A stretch of 5,727 bases of DNA, from positions 1 through 5,727 of the forward strand of contig JAITEA010000150.1 of NCBI GenBank assembly GCA_031282285.1, read 5' to 3'. Made by a program: the position numbers and the translations under genes. Source of the DNA: Helicobacteraceae bacterium. Its GTDB lineage: Bacteria > Campylobacterota > Campylobacteria > Campylobacterales > SZUA-545. Positions 5,474 through 5,727 of the stretch are shown one piece after another. Below the pieces are notes generated by a model. It made no database searches and was not told where the DNA came from. It saw only the letters and a program-made list of their open reading frames with translations. The first letter of the stretch is position 1. Every line of letters starts with the position of its first letter.

Positions 5474-5727
5474 ATGGCGCTGGAATACGATAGCTATAGA
5501 GCGGTACACGACGGCGGCGTGGATTTCACAAATGTTAATAAGCATGTTCTGGCGGTTAAATGCGAAACGGTCAGAGCCAAGATTTTCAGGATATCAAACT
5601 ACTATTTTGACCAGCAAAAACTATACTCCAAAGAGGAGGTAGAGTTTGATCAAGACTTGGTTGGCAAAATAGAACGCTTTGTTAGAAACGCCGACGACGA
5701 TAAGTTTGATAAATTATTAAATTACGA
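5474..5727 (+). CDS. Unrecognised protein, N-terminal part (3' end outside window)
   Basis: The frame stays open from ATG 5474 to the window end: 84 full codons and no stop. It begins MALEYDSYRAVHDGG and continues as a charged, soluble sequence rich in Lys, Asp, Glu and Phe/Tyr. There is no signal peptide or membrane segment, and I recognise no domain. A Y-Y-F-D-Q-Q-K-L-Y-S-K-E-E stretch (43-55) and an acidic N-A-D-D-D-K (72-77) stand out but are not diagnostic. The start is supported by AAGGAG 6 bases upstream and a TATAAT box ahead of that, so it seems to be its own transcription unit rather than part of the transporter operon. GC is about 37% over 5521-5727 by hand count, well below the preceding genes, and AT-ending codons are frequent. 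This may mean more recent acquisition. Function unknown. Confidence 0.7.
   Translation, partial: MALEYDSYRAVHDGGVDFTNVNKHVLAVKCETVRAKIFRISNYYFDQQKLYSKEEVEFDQDLVGKIERFVRNADDDKFDKLLNY

Noticed and set aside
5442..5642. Alternative + frame starting at TTG 5442
   Set aside because: The frame from ATG 5474 has the AAGGAG site and stays open to the window end. The alternative begins inside the -10 box and lacks a ribosome site.

Overview
The window reads as one compact operon on the + strand, followed by a transcription boundary and the start of an unrelated gene. Six genes (1-5375) are almost contiguous: the end of an acyl-CoA-dehydrogenase-fold flavin monooxygenase of the SfnB/DszC type, two tandem MetQ-like binding proteins, a MetN-type ATPase, a MetI-type permease, and a complete FMN-dependent monooxygenase of the NtaA/SnaA/DszA family. 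Junctions are tight: a 4-bp ATGA overlap at 522, gaps of 11 and 8 bp, a 29-bp overlap at 3335, and a 25-bp gap before 4023. Co-transcription and translational coupling are therefore likely.

How the genes may work together (inference): binding proteins capture a small sulfur-containing, probably methionine-like compound in the periplasm. MetN/MetI import it. The two flavin monooxygenases oxidise it and cleave C-S (or C-N) bonds, releasing usable sulfur. The pairing resembles known organosulfur scavenging systems (sfn, dsz and the B. subtilis ytm/yxe clusters). The substrate cannot be read from sequence. However, two normally conserved ligand-contact sites look altered: the MetQ pocket Asn and the Asn of the MetN NIL domain. 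This argues that the transporter may not handle plain methionine. No flavin reductase, needed by two-component monooxygenases, lies in the window.

From 5376 to 5473 lies a 98-bp intergenic stretch with a strong GC hairpin lacking a T tract, then a perfect TATAAT box and a good AAGGAG ribosome site. They lead into an open reading frame from 5474 that runs off the window. That gene is visibly AT-richer (about 37% GC by hand count over 5521-5727) than the GC-rich operon and is not recognised.

Organism: a Gram-negative bacterium is implied by Sec-exported soluble binding proteins with no lipobox. Tandem MetQ copies next to MetNI, and a TATAAT promoter with no clear -35, are reminiscent of Campylobacterota, possibly a GC-rich relative of Helicobacter/Campylobacter; this is a low-confidence guess. 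The DNA is strikingly rich in CGATCG (about 27 occurrences by eye) and contains several GCGATCGC palindromes. No tRNA, rRNA, CRISPR array, insertion sequence or riboswitch was seen.
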